DNA of 64,000 nucleotides, from positions 32,654 to 96,653 of the forward strand of contig NZ_JBLYUB010000025.1 of assembly GCF_049999945.1 (NCBI RefSeq), given 5' to 3'. Below are positions 1 to 7,330 of this stretch, one piece after another (the first letter of the stretch is position 1; each line of letters opens with the position of its first letter). A program made the translations under genes and the position numbers. The notes under the pieces were generated by a model, which ran no database searches, was not told where the DNA came from, and was given only the letters and a program-made list of their open reading frames with translations. This stretch comes from Planosporangium spinosum. Its GTDB lineage: Bacteria; Actinomycetota; Actinomycetes; Mycobacteriales; Micromonosporaceae.

Positions 1-2
1 TA

Positions 3-827
3 ACGGCCGACTGGGCCGAGAAGAACATCGGCGCCGACAAGGTGGTGTTCGTCGAGGTCGACGAGGACACCACCGCCTATGACGGCGGACACATCCCGGG
101 CGCCGTCAAGATCGACTGGCGGACCGAGCTGCAGGACCCGGTCCGCCGCGACTTCGTCAACAAGCAGCAGTTCGAGGCCCTGCTGTCGCGCAAGGGCATC
201 GCGGGCGACGACCTCGTCGTCCTCTACGGCGGCAACAACAACTGGTTCGCCGCGTACGCGTACTGGTACTTCAAGCTCTACGGTCACGAGCAGGTCCGGC
301 TGCTCGACGGCGGCCGCAAGAAGTGGGAGCTCGACGGGCGCCCCTACACCAAGGACGTGCCGCAGCGGCCGGCCACCAGCTACACCGCCCAGGAGCAGGA
401 CCGCGCGATCCGGGCCTTCCGCGACGAGGTCGTCACCGCGATCGGCTCGCACAACCTGGTCGACGTGCGCTCGCCCGACGAGTACGCCGGTCGCCTGAAC
501 GCCCCGGCCCACCTCCCGCAGGAGCAGTCGCAGCGGCCCGGCCACATCCCGACCGCGATCAGCGTGCCGTGGAGCAAGGCGGCCAACGAGGACGGCACCT
601 TCAAGTCCGACGAGGAGCTGCGCAAGCTGTACCTCGACGCCGGGATCGACGAGAGCAAGCCGACCATCGCGTACTGCCGCATCGGCGAGCGCTCCTCGCA
701 CTCCTGGTTCGCCCTGCACGAGCTGCTGGGCTACTCCGACGTGCGCAACTACGACGGTTCCTGGACCGAGTACGGCTCGCTCGTCGGCGTCCCGGTGGCG
801 CTCGGCGACGAGCCCGGCGAGGCATGA
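3..827 (+). CDS. Thiosulfate sulfurtransferase (two-domain rhodanese), 5' end cut off
   Basis: Transfers sulfane sulfur from thiosulfate to cyanide or another thiophile through a cysteine persulfide, in the cytoplasm. The frame is open from the window edge with no start, so roughly ten N-terminal codons are missing; 274 residues are visible. The N-terminal inactive rhodanese domain shows EVDEDTTAYDGGHIPGAVK and the C-terminal active domain carries the loop CRIGERS, with the catalytic Cys at visible residue 225. It is followed 14 bp later by sseC, the same pairing as the cysA/sseC loci of mycobacteria. The family assignment is firm; the physiological acceptor is not visible. Confidence 0.95.
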   Translation, partial: TADWAEKNIGADKVVFVEVDEDTTAYDGGHIPGAVKIDWRTELQDPVRRDFVNKQQFEALLSRKGIAGDDLVVLYGGNNNWFAAYAYWYFKLYGHEQVRLLDGGRKKWELDGRPYTKDVPQRPATSYTAQEQDRAIRAFRDEVVTAIGSHNLVDVRSPDEYAGRLNAPAHLPQEQSQRPGHIPTAISVPWSKAANEDGTFKSDEELRKLYLDAGIDESKPTIAYCRIGERSSHSWFALHELLGYSDVRNYDGSWTEYGSLVGVPVALGDEPGEA

Positions 828-841
828 GAGGAGACGCCACG

Positions 842-1153
842 ATGAGTCTTGACGGTTGCGGCGCGCCGGAGCAGGGCACCCCGTTGCCCGCCGGCGTGGA
901 CGTGGAGAAGGAGACCGTGATCAGCGGTGTCGTCCAGGCGGACGGCGCGCCGGTCGGAGGTGCGTACGTGCGGCTGCTGGACGCCACCGGTGAGTTCACC
1001 GCCGAGGTGGTGACGTCGTCGGCGGGCCAGTTCCGCTTCTTCGCCGCCCCCGGCACCTGGACGCTGCGCGCGCTGTCGCGCGCCGGCAACGGTGACGCGA
1101 CGGTGTCGGCGGACCGCGGAATAAATGAGGTTGCGGTCTTCGTCACAGCCTGA
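842..1153 (+). CDS. sseC: DUF1416 protein, SseC family
   Basis: A 103-residue cytoplasmic protein of the DUF1416/SseC family. It has the start GCGAPEQGTPL and a carboxypeptidase-regulatory-like beta-sandwich core (VISGVVQADGAPVGGAYVRL, then SAGQFRFFAAPGTWTLRAL). It almost always sits directly behind a rhodanese in Actinobacteria, as here, so a role in sulfur transfer or thiosulfate metabolism is inferred from context only. The ATG lies 14 bp after the rhodanese stop with GAGAGGAG upstream, so the two are very likely one operon. A strong hairpin terminator follows about 40 bp downstream. No enzymatic motif is visible. Confidence 0.9.
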   Translation: MSLDGCGAPEQGTPLPAGVDVEKETVISGVVQADGAPVGGAYVRLLDATGEFTAEVVTSSAGQFRFFAAPGTWTLRALSRAGNGDATVSADRGINEVAVFVTA

Positions 1154-1191
1154 TTAAACTGACAACGGATCCTCCCCAGGATCATTTGAGC

Positions 1192-1217
1192 GGCCCACCT
1201 CTGACGAGAGGTGGGCC
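1192..1217 (+). terminator. Hairpin terminator after sseC
   Basis: A perfect 10-bp GC-rich stem (GGCCCACCTC / GAGGTGGGCC) with a 6-nt loop lies 38 bp after the sseC stop. It is followed by GTTCGCC rather than a clean U-tract, as is usual for intrinsic terminators in very GC-rich actinobacteria. Confidence 0.8.
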
Positions 1218-1298
1218 GTTCGCCATTTCAGAGGTCGCCGCCGGACTCCGGTGCGCCGCCGACCTCCGGTGCGCCCGGTCGGGTGGTCGCCTGCGACC

Positions 1299-2165
1299 AT
1301 GTGCCACGTGACGATCCAGGGCCTTCCCGCGCAGCCAGCCCCCGGCGCCGCTCCGGCCGGCTCCCGTCGCCGCTGGCTGGTCGCGGTCACCGCGGCATGG
1401 GCGGTACTGCTGGTCGGGCTCGCGCTCTACGCCGTCGGCCGGGGCGGCGCGACGGTACGCACCCAGACCACCATCGGGCAGGCGCTGCCGACCGTCGACC
1501 GGGCGGTCGCCGAGGTGGCCGCCGCGGCGACCGATGCCGGCGCCGTGGCGGAGATCGACGGGTACCGCGAGGTGAGCGCCCGGTGCACGATCACGGCGAT
1601 CCGCGACGGCGCCCGCTACGAGCGGGCGGTCCACCTGTACGTACCGGCCGGGCAGGAGCCCGCCCTGCTCGACCGCATCCGCGCCGCGCTGCCCCGCGAC
1701 TACGGCGCGCAGGTGCGCAGGACCGGCAACCACGAGCTGAGCGCCGACGCCGGCGACTTCGTCGCGGTGCGCGGAGGCGTCGCCGGTACCGGTGAGGTCC
1801 GGATCGCCGCCGACACCGGCTGCCGGCCACTGACCGGCCCGGTGACCGAGGCCCAGCCGCCGTCGGTCGCCGCGAACCGGCTACCGGGCCAGGCGGTGCT
1901 GACCACCCTCAACGTCACCGACGTGCACTGGCAGACCCACCGGGTGCCGTGCGAGCGGGGCGGGTCGATCTGGACCGTACAGGCGGACGGGCCGCCCGCC
2001 AGCGTACCGGCGTCCCTGGCCGACGCCCTCCGTCCGGCCGCGCCCGACGCCATCCTGGCCCGGCCCGACCTGTACGTCTACCGCAGCGGCCCGGTCGGCG
2101 TCGTCGCGCGGGCCCGCGACGGCGCGGTGACGGTCACCGCGACGACAGGGTGCGGCGTTCAGTAG
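1299..2165 (+). CDS. Hypothetical single-pass membrane protein
   Basis: I do not recognise a named family. The 288-residue product from ATG 1299 has a Pro/Ala-rich cytoplasmic head, an Arg-rich stop-transfer patch (GSRRR), one transmembrane helix at about residues 26-45 (WLVAVTAAWAVLLVGLALYA), and a long extracytoplasmic part with several Cys that could form disulfides (SARCTIT, DTGCRPL, VPCERGG, TTGCG). Upstream in-frame codons give only low-complexity residues, so the ATG (or GTG 1308) is preferred. It stands alone between the sseC terminator and the convergent DsrE gene. A lipid- or wall-associated role is possible but not shown. Confidence 0.7.
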   Translation: MCHVTIQGLPAQPAPGAAPAGSRRRWLVAVTAAWAVLLVGLALYAVGRGGATVRTQTTIGQALPTVDRAVAEVAAAATDAGAVAEIDGYREVSARCTITAIRDGARYERAVHLYVPAGQEPALLDRIRAALPRDYGAQVRRTGNHELSADAGDFVAVRGGVAGTGEVRIAADTGCRPLTGPVTEAQPPSVAANRLPGQAVLTTLNVTDVHWQTHRVPCERGGSIWTVQADGPPASVPASLADALRPAAPDAILARPDLYVYRSGPVGVVARARDGAVTVTATTGCGVQ

Positions 2166-2189
2166 AGACGACGGGCACGGCGTTCAGTA
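2141..2189. repeat. Direct repeat across two convergent stop codons
   Basis: Two near-identical copies, 2141-2164 (24 bp) and 2167-2189 (23 bp), share GACGAC...GGCGTTCAGTA. The first covers the end of the membrane-protein gene and runs into its TAG; the second contains the TGA (2184-2186) of the convergent DsrE gene. Confidence 0.7.
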
Positions 2190-2546
2190 GACCAGCGCCT
2201 GTGCGCCCTCGGCGAGGCACTCCTCGACGAAGACGGCGGCTCCGGCGATGCGGATGCCGTCGATGACGTCCGCTTCACCGATGTCGCGCCGGGCGGCGCA
2301 CTGGGTACAGGCGGTCACCTGACCGCCGGCGAGGACGGCCGCGAGCAGGTCATCCAGCGGCGCCGAGTGCGGCAGTTCGAACTCGGCCGCCTTCCCGGGC
2401 AGGGCGAACCAGGTCGATTCACCGGTGAGCCACAGCGAGGTCGGCACGCCCGCGGCGACCGCGGTCGCCGCGACCGTGAACGCCTGCGCGCACCGCTCCG
2501 GGGCATCGGCACCCGCGGTGGCCTTGACGACGAGAGAACGAGCCAT
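2184..2546 (-). CDS. DsrE/DsrF-like family protein
   Basis: A 120-residue single-domain DsrE-like protein: alternating Rossmann-like strands and helices, SLVVKATAGAD at the N-terminus, PTSLWLTGESTWFALPG in the middle, and a CTQC motif (Cys80, Cys83) late in the chain. DsrE-family proteins relay sulfur or bind small ligands; the cysteine pair is compatible with sulfur carriage but this is inference. ATG 2546 is chosen because the conserved MARSLVVKA strand begins there; the upstream in-frame ATG adds ten poorly conserved residues. It is divergent from the small membrane-peptide gene at 2609. Confidence 0.75.
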   Translation of the reverse strand: MARSLVVKATAGADAPERCAQAFTVAATAVAAGVPTSLWLTGESTWFALPGKAAEFELPHSAPLDDLLAAVLAGGQVTACTQCAARRDIGEADVIDGIRIAGAAVFVEECLAEGAQALVY

Positions 2547-2608
2547 GGGCGCAGCATAAGATCTCTGCGTGACCACGATTCCGGTACGGGTGGCAGGGTA
2601 GCCCTGTC

Positions 2609-2713
2609 ATGGTCACCGAAATCGGATTCGTCAGCCTGCTGGTCGCCGGCCTCGGCGCGCTGGCCGGCGGGTTGGTCTATCTGGCGGTACGCGTGTCGCG
2701 GGGGCGCTGGTGA
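2609..2713 (+). CDS. Small 34-residue membrane protein
   Basis: A very short ORF starting MVTEIGFVSLLVAGLGALAG and ending RVSRGRW. One hydrophobic helix covers residues 4-27 with a positively charged tail, which predicts a single-pass protein with its C-terminus inside. The coding look (Gly/Ala/Leu helix followed by an Arg/Lys anchor) and its position 58 bp upstream of the nitrobindin-like gene support a real gene. I recall similar mini-proteins in related actinomycetes but cannot check. Function is unknown. Confidence 0.55.
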   Translation: MVTEIGFVSLLVAGLGALAGGLVYLAVRVSRGRW

Positions 2714-2771
2714 GCGCGATCGGGGCACGGACCGTGGCAGCAGGTTCGGTCGGGAACGAAAGAGGACGTCG

Positions 2772-3401
2772 GTGAGCGAAGAAAGCCAGGTCAACCCGGT
2801 GTGGATGGGGCAGACGCCGGTCACCCCGTACCCGTACGAGGAGACCCACGACCTGCGCACCGGCCCCGACCTGCACCCGGCGCTGCTGGGACTGCTGCCG
2901 TTCGTGGGGGTGTGGCGTGGCCGGGGTCAGGGCGGCTACCCGACGCTCGAGCACGACTTCGAGTACGCGCAGGAGATCCGGTTCAGCCACGACGGCCGGC
3001 CGTTCCTGTACTACGAGTCGCGTAGCTGGCTGATCGAGCCCGACGGCACCCCGATCCGCCCGTCGGCCCGGGAGGTCGGCTGGTGGCGGCCGGTGCAGAC
3101 CGACCCGGCCGCCGAGCACGCGGCCGAGGCGGTGCCCACGAAGTCGGACGAGATCGAGGTTCTGCTCACCCACCCGACCGGCTTCCTGGAGCTGTACATC
3201 GGGCAGGTGGTGGCCAACGGCACCCGGGTGGAGATGGCCACCGACGCCGTGGTGCGCACGGCGACCGCCAAGGAGGTCACCGGCGGTCGCCGGCTGTACG
3301 GCATCGTCGAGGGCGCGCTGCTGTACGCCTACGACATGGCGGCGGTCGGCCAGCCACCCGCGCCGCACCTGTCGGCCCGGCTGGAGCGCGTCGCCGGCTG
3401 A
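2772..3401 (+). CDS. Nitrobindin-like haem-binding beta-barrel protein (FABP family, DUF1794)
   Basis: A cytoplasmic haem-binding beta-barrel of the nitrobindin family, 209 residues, thought to bind or isomerise reactive nitrogen species through ferric haem. The diagnostic GxWxGxGxGxYPT signature is present as GVWRGRGQGGYPT (residues 46-58), and the C-terminal PHLSARLERV supplies the expected proximal His (about residue 199). GTG 2772 is chosen because the family begins with a short acidic N-terminus, and AAAGAGGA lies just upstream. It is convergent with pabC 18 bp away. The biological ligand is not defined by sequence. Confidence 0.9.
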   Translation: MSEESQVNPVWMGQTPVTPYPYEETHDLRTGPDLHPALLGLLPFVGVWRGRGQGGYPTLEHDFEYAQEIRFSHDGRPFLYYESRSWLIEPDGTPIRPSAREVGWWRPVQTDPAAEHAAEAVPTKSDEIEVLLTHPTGFLELYIGQVVANGTRVEMATDAVVRTATAKEVTGGRRLYGIVEGALLYAYDMAAVGQPPAPHLSARLERVAG

Positions 3402-3419
3402 CGCTTCACGATCATCGAG

Positions 3420-4259
3420 CTACACGTACCCGAGCAGCTTCTGTATCCGGGTGGTCTCCGGGGACGGGCCGAGCGCGACCCCGTCGATGCTGCGCACCTC
3501 GGTCAGGCCGCGCACCGACGAGGTGAGCCACACCCCGTCGGCGCGGTGCAACTCCTCCGGGCGGACCAGCCGCTCGTCCGCGCGCATCCCGAGGTCGGCG
3601 GCGTGCGCGAGCAGGTACGCCGCCGTCGTGCCGGCCAGGATGCCGGTCGTCGCGGCGGGGACCGTCGACAGCACCCCGTCCGCCAGCCACACCAGGGTCG
3701 AGGTCGGCGCCTCCAGGGCGTACCCGTCGACGGAGACCCACAGCACGTCGTCGACGCCCTGGTCGGCCGCCCAGCGCAGGCTGGCCATGTTCACCGCGTA
3801 CGACAGGGTCTTCGCGCCGCCGAGCAGCCACGGAGCCCCGGTACGCACTCGCGCCGGCACGCCCAGCGTGGCGGTGGCCACCGCCACGCCGTTGTGCCGG
3901 GCGGCGACGGCGGCGGCGCCGATCGGCGCGATCGTCGAGTACGCGGTGACCGGCCCGCCGTCCTCCGGCCCCCTGGTGCAGACCAGCCGCTGGGCGCCCT
4001 CGACCCCGGCCGGCCACACGGCGGCCGCCTGGCCGGCCAGCTCGACCAGGTCCGACCGCGCGGGCAGCGGGATCGCCAGCAGCTCGGCCGACCGGGCCAT
4101 CCGGTCCAGATGCGCGTCGAGCTGCCACGGTTCACCGTTGCGCAGGTGCATGGTCTCGAAGACACCGTCACCGCGGAGGACGCCGAGATCGTCGGCGCGC
4201 AGGACGGGCGTGTCGGCGGGGACGACCCCCACACCGAGGAGGGCAAGTACTCGGGCCAT
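3420..4259 (-). CDS. pabC: Class IV aminotransferase, probable aminodeoxychorismate lyase
   Basis: A PLP enzyme of fold type IV, 279 residues, most likely converting 4-amino-4-deoxychorismate to p-aminobenzoate and pyruvate in folate synthesis. It shows RGDGVFETMHLRNG (residues 30-42), the PLP-lysine context LLGGAKTLSYAVN (Lys150) and the cofactor-phosphate region AGTTAAYLL. ATG 4259 is preferred over in-frame codons further upstream, which would run back through the fur gene on the other strand. It is divergent from fur (35 bp between starts) and near a YgfZ folate-binding protein, fitting a folate role. D-amino-acid or branched-chain aminotransferases share the fold, so specificity is not certain. 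Confidence 0.8.
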   Translation of the reverse strand: MARVLALLGVGVVPADTPVLRADDLGVLRGDGVFETMHLRNGEPWQLDAHLDRMARSAELLAIPLPARSDLVELAGQAAAVWPAGVEGAQRLVCTRGPEDGGPVTAYSTIAPIGAAAVAARHNGVAVATATLGVPARVRTGAPWLLGGAKTLSYAVNMASLRWAADQGVDDVLWVSVDGYALEAPTSTLVWLADGVLSTVPAATTGILAGTTAAYLLAHAADLGMRADERLVRPEELHRADGVWLTSSVRGLTEVRSIDGVALGPSPETTRIQKLLGYV

Positions 4260-4293
4260 GGTGGCGAGCTTAGTGTCGCCTAGGATCGACGTT

Positions 4294-4773
4294 GTGTCGT
4301 CGTCCAGGTCAGAGGACAGGTCACGGGTCCTACCGGCGCAGGACCCGTCGTTGGCCGAGGTGCTGCGCGCCCGCGGCCTGCGGCTGACCGCCCAGCGCCA
4401 GCTCGTGCTGGAGGCGGTGTACGCGCTCGGCCACGCCACCCCCGACCAGGTCCACGCCGCGGTGGCGCGCACGGCGGCCGGGGTCAACATCACCACCGTG
4501 TACCGGACCCTGGAGCTGCTCGAGGAGCTGGGGCTGGTGACGCACACCCACCTCTCGCACGGCTCGCCCACCTACCACGCGGTCGGCGAAGACCAGCACG
4601 TACACCTCGTCTGCCGGGCGTGCGGCGGGGTCGACGAGGTGCCACCGTCGGTACTGGACGGGCTCGTCGGGGAGCTGGAGCGCACCCGCGGGTTCGCCGT
4701 CGACGTCGGCCATGTCGCGCTGTTCGGCACCTGCGGGCAGTGCTCCACCGGGAACGAGAAGGACAATCCGTGA
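4294..4773 (+). CDS. Fur-family metal-responsive repressor
   Basis: A 159-residue Fur-superfamily DNA-binding regulator. The winged helix includes RLTAQRQLVLEAV and the recognition region NITTVYRTLELLEELGLV. The dimerisation domain has metal ligands HGSPTYH, the HVHLVC strand, and two CxxC pairs for structural zinc (CRAC, CGQC). The paired CxxC motifs favour a Zur- or Fur-type protein over PerR, but the metal cannot be read from sequence. GTG 4294 is the plausible start; upstream in-frame sequence is antisense to pabC. Its TGA overlaps the GTG of the next gene, so it is co-translated with the YgfZ protein. Confidence 0.88.
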   Translation: MSSSRSEDRSRVLPAQDPSLAEVLRARGLRLTAQRQLVLEAVYALGHATPDQVHAAVARTAAGVNITTVYRTLELLEELGLVTHTHLSHGSPTYHAVGEDQHVHLVCRACGGVDEVPPSVLDGLVGELERTRGFAVDVGHVALFGTCGQCSTGNEKDNP

Positions 4774-5849
4774 TCACGGCATCCGGCGCGGTACCCGTCA
4801 CCGCGCTCGACCCCGACCACCCCGACGCCGGGGTGGTCGCCCACTACGGCGACCCGATGCGCGAACAGCGCACGCTCGCCACCTCGGTCGGACTGGTCGA
4901 CCGGTCACACCGGGGCGTGCTCGCGGTACCGGGGGAGGACCGGCTGGGCTGGCTGCACAACCTCACCACCCAGTACCTCACCGACCTGCCCCCGATGACC
5001 GGTACCGAGCTGCTCGTGCTGTCCCCGCACGGCCACGTCGAGCGCCACGCGGTGGTCACCGACGACGGTGCGACGACCTGGTTGGACGTCGAGGCCGGGC
5101 AGGCCGGGGCGCTGCTGGACTTCCTGACCCGGATGCGCTTCCTGATGCGGGTCGAGCCGGCCGACGTCAGCGCTGACTTCGCGCTGCTGTCGCTGGTCGG
5201 CCCGGACACCGACGAAGCGCTGGTCGCGCTGGGCGTCGGGCCGCTGCTGCCGCCGGACGCCGTCGCGGTACCCGGCCCGAAGTTCGCCGCCGGTACGGTG
5301 CCGGCGCGGCCCACCATCCGGTACTCGGTCGCCGCGCTGCCCGACCTCGGCGGCTGGGCCCGGCGCATGCCGTACGGGGCGGACCTGCTGGTCCGCCGCG
5401 GGACCGAGGCCGACGTGGTCGCCGCGGCCGGGGTACCGCTGGCCGGCACCTGGGCGTTCGAGGCCCTGCGGGTGGCCGCCCGCCGGCCGCGCTTCGGCTT
5501 CGAGACCGACCACCGCACGCTGCCCGCGGAGGTGGGCTGGACGGCCCCGGCCGTGCACCTGGAGAAGGGGTGCTACCGCGGCCAGGAGACGGTCGCCCGG
5601 GTGCACCACCTCGGCCGGCCGCCGCGCCGGCTGGTCCTGCTGCACCTCGACGGCATCACCACCGAGGAACTCCCGCCGCACGGCGAGGCCGTGACCACGG
5701 CGGACGGCCGCCAGGTCGGGTTCGTCGGCACGGCGGCGCGCCACCACGAGCTCGGCATGATCGCGCTGGCCCTGGTCCGGCAGAACGTGGCCGACGACGC
5801 CGACCTGCGGGTGGGCGAGGCGGCGGCCGCGATCGACCCGGGGGAGTGA
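4770..5849 (+). CDS. ygfZ: YgfZ/GcvT-like folate-binding protein (Fe-S cluster maintenance)
   Basis: A 359-residue tetrahydrofolate-dependent protein of the YgfZ/IbaG57 family that supports assembly or repair of Fe-S enzymes. The GcvT-like fold runs throughout; the family signature KGCYRGQE is intact with its Cys at residue 268, which separates it from true glycine-cleavage T-protein. The GTG start overlaps the fur stop (GTGA), and a Nudix gene follows 3 bp later, so the three form a tight operon. Linkage to a Fur-type regulator fits an iron/Fe-S function. Confidence 0.9.
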   Translation: MITASGAVPVTALDPDHPDAGVVAHYGDPMREQRTLATSVGLVDRSHRGVLAVPGEDRLGWLHNLTTQYLTDLPPMTGTELLVLSPHGHVERHAVVTDDGATTWLDVEAGQAGALLDFLTRMRFLMRVEPADVSADFALLSLVGPDTDEALVALGVGPLLPPDAVAVPGPKFAAGTVPARPTIRYSVAALPDLGGWARRMPYGADLLVRRGTEADVVAAAGVPLAGTWAFEALRVAARRPRFGFETDHRTLPAEVGWTAPAVHLEKGCYRGQETVARVHHLGRPPRRLVLLHLDGITTEELPPHGEAVTTADGRQVGFVGTAARHHELGMIALALVRQNVADDADLRVGEAAAAIDPGE

Positions 5850-5852
5850 GCG

Positions 5853-6290
5853 GTGCCCGCCGACCGGGTCGCCGTGGTCCTGCTGGTGGACCCGCGAGGG
5901 CGGCTGCTGATGCAGCACCGGACGGCGGACGCCCCCTCGTCGCCGAACCTGTGGGGGTGTCCGGGCGGGCACGTCGAGCCCGGCGAGGACCCCCTGGCCG
6001 CCGCGCACCGGGAGCTGTTCGAGGAGACGGGCCTGACCGTGGGCCGGCTGGACCTGTGGTGGCGGGGGCGCAAGCCGGGCTCGTCGCGGGTCGAACTCTG
6101 GGCGTACCACGGGGTGACCGCGGCGACCCAGGACGACGTGGTGCTCGGCGAGGGACAGGCGATGGTCTTCCTGCCGCCGGACGAGGTGCGCGCCCGCGAC
6201 CTGGCCGTCAGCGCCGCCCTGCTGGTACCCGGGTTCCTCGCGTCGGCCGACTACGCGCACGCCGCCGACCGGGCCCGCGCGCTCGCCTGA
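5853..6290 (+). CDS. Nudix hydrolase
   Basis: A 145-residue hydrolase of nucleoside-diphosphate-linked compounds. The complete Nudix box lies at residues 39-61 (G39 x5 E45 x7 R53 E54 L55 x E57 E58 x G60 L61). A preceding QHRTADAPSSPNLWGCPGG strand suits a MutT/CTP-pyrophosphorylase-like member. It begins with GTG 3 bp after the ygfZ stop, closing the fur-ygfZ operon. Substrate is not inferable; house-cleaning of oxidised nucleotides is the default family role. Confidence 0.88.
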   Translation: MPADRVAVVLLVDPRGRLLMQHRTADAPSSPNLWGCPGGHVEPGEDPLAAAHRELFEETGLTVGRLDLWWRGRKPGSSRVELWAYHGVTAATQDDVVLGEGQAMVFLPPDEVRARDLAVSAALLVPGFLASADYAHAADRARALA

Positions 6291-6336
6291 TCCCCGATGA
6301 GCGGCCCGGCTGTCCGCGCCTGGCTCGCTGACGTGC

Positions 6337-6341
6337 GAGGA
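6337..6341 (+). promoter_or_regulatory. Shine-Dalgarno that selects the GTG 6350 start
   Basis: GAGGA lies 8 nt before GTG 6350 but overlaps the alternative ATG at 6341, so the GTG is the better initiation codon for the beta-keto acid cleavage gene. Confidence 0.6.
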
Positions 6342-6349
6342 TGCTCGGC

Positions 6350-7183
6350 GTGACGACAACGACGTTGATCACGGTCGCGCCGACCGGAGCCGAGTCGAGC
6401 AAGACCGACGTGCCGGTGCTGCCGGTGACCCTGGACGAACTGGTCGCTACCGCCAAGGAGTGCGAGGCGGTCGGGGCGAGCATCATCCACGTACACATCC
6501 GTGACGCCGACGCCCGGCCCACGCTCGACCCGGGCCGGTTGCGGGACACCGTCGCCGCGCTGCGCGCCGAGACGGGGCTGATCGTGCAGCTGTCCAGCGG
6601 CGGGGCGGTCACCGACCCGGAGTCCGACCGGCTGCGCGTGCTCGACGCCGAGCCCGACATGGCGTCCTGCACGATGGGCACGGTCAACTTCGGCGACGAC
6701 GTCTTCCTCAACCGGTGGGAGTTCATCGTCGCCCTGCACGAGACAATGCGGGACCGGGGCATCGTGCCCGAGTACGAGATCTTCGATCTCGGTCACCTGA
6801 CGTCGCTGGCGCGCCTGCTCGACAAGCACGGGCTGCCCTTCGGCGGGCACGTACACGTCGACTTCGTGCTCGGGGTGCCGGGCGGCGCACCGGGTACGAC
6901 GGAGGCGCTGGTCGCGTTCAAGCAGGCGCTGCGCGACCTGCCCGAGGGGACCACGTTCTCGGCCACCGGCATCGGCCGCAGCACCCTGCCGGTGCTGCTG
7001 GCGTCGCTGTCGGCCGGCGGTCACCTGCGGGTGGGCATGGAGGACACGGTGACGTACGCGAAGGGCCAGCCGGTGGAGAGCAACGCGCAACTGGTGGCCC
7101 GCGCGGCCGGGTTCGCCCGGCTGGCCCAGCGCCCGCCGATGCCGGTCAGCGAGGCCCGCACGCTGCTGGGGATCAGGGCATGA
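6350..7183 (+). CDS. Beta-keto acid cleavage enzyme (BKACE, DUF849)
   Basis: A Zn-dependent TIM-barrel enzyme of 277 residues. The family condenses or cleaves beta-keto acids with acetyl-CoA, as in 3-keto-5-aminohexanoate cleavage of lysine fermentation. Metal ligands are visible as IHVHIRD (His47, His49), and a second HVHVDFV motif follows GLPFGG; the acidic residue of EYEIFDLGH is also typical. The TGA overlaps an ATG that opens an intergenic repeat. Downstream is an asparaginase-type gene, so amino-acid catabolism is a reasonable guess. DUF849 members act on many beta-keto acids and the substrate here is unknown. Confidence 0.85.
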   Translation: MTTTTLITVAPTGAESSKTDVPVLPVTLDELVATAKECEAVGASIIHVHIRDADARPTLDPGRLRDTVAALRAETGLIVQLSSGGAVTDPESDRLRVLDAEPDMASCTMGTVNFGDDVFLNRWEFIVALHETMRDRGIVPEYEIFDLGHLTSLARLLDKHGLPFGGHVHVDFVLGVPGGAPGTTEALVAFKQALRDLPEGTTFSATGIGRSTLPVLLASLSAGGHLRVGMEDTVTYAKGQPVESNAQLVARAAGFARLAQRPPMPVSEARTLLGIRA

Positions 7184-7330
7184 GCGAGCGAATCATGGAG
7201 CTCGGTGCGGTGGAGTCTCATGCCGGCGGCGAGCGCAGCGAGGTGGCGGCATGAGCGAGCGAAGCGAGCGAATCATTGGGCTCAGTGCGGTGGAGTCTCA
7301 TGCCGGCGGCGAGCGCAGCGAGGTGGCGGC
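7180..7330. repeat. Tandem intergenic element, 71 and 80 bp copies
   Basis: Copy 1 is 7180-7250 and copy 2 is 7251-7330. Both begin ATGAGCGAGCG, continue through CGGTGGAGTCTCATGCC and end GCAGCGAGGTGGCGGC. Copy 2 has 9 extra bp (an additional GAAGCGAGC). The first copy contains the stop of the upstream gene, and each copy ends immediately before an ATGAGCGA, so a gene start follows the array. The AGCGAAGCGAGCGAATCA core is, as I recall, dispersed through Micromonosporaceae genomes. Confidence 0.85.

Noticed and set aside
7205..7330. N-terminal extension of the asparaginase from the upstream start at 7205
   Set aside because: It would translate the intergenic repeat; the family's conserved sequence begins right after ATG 7331.
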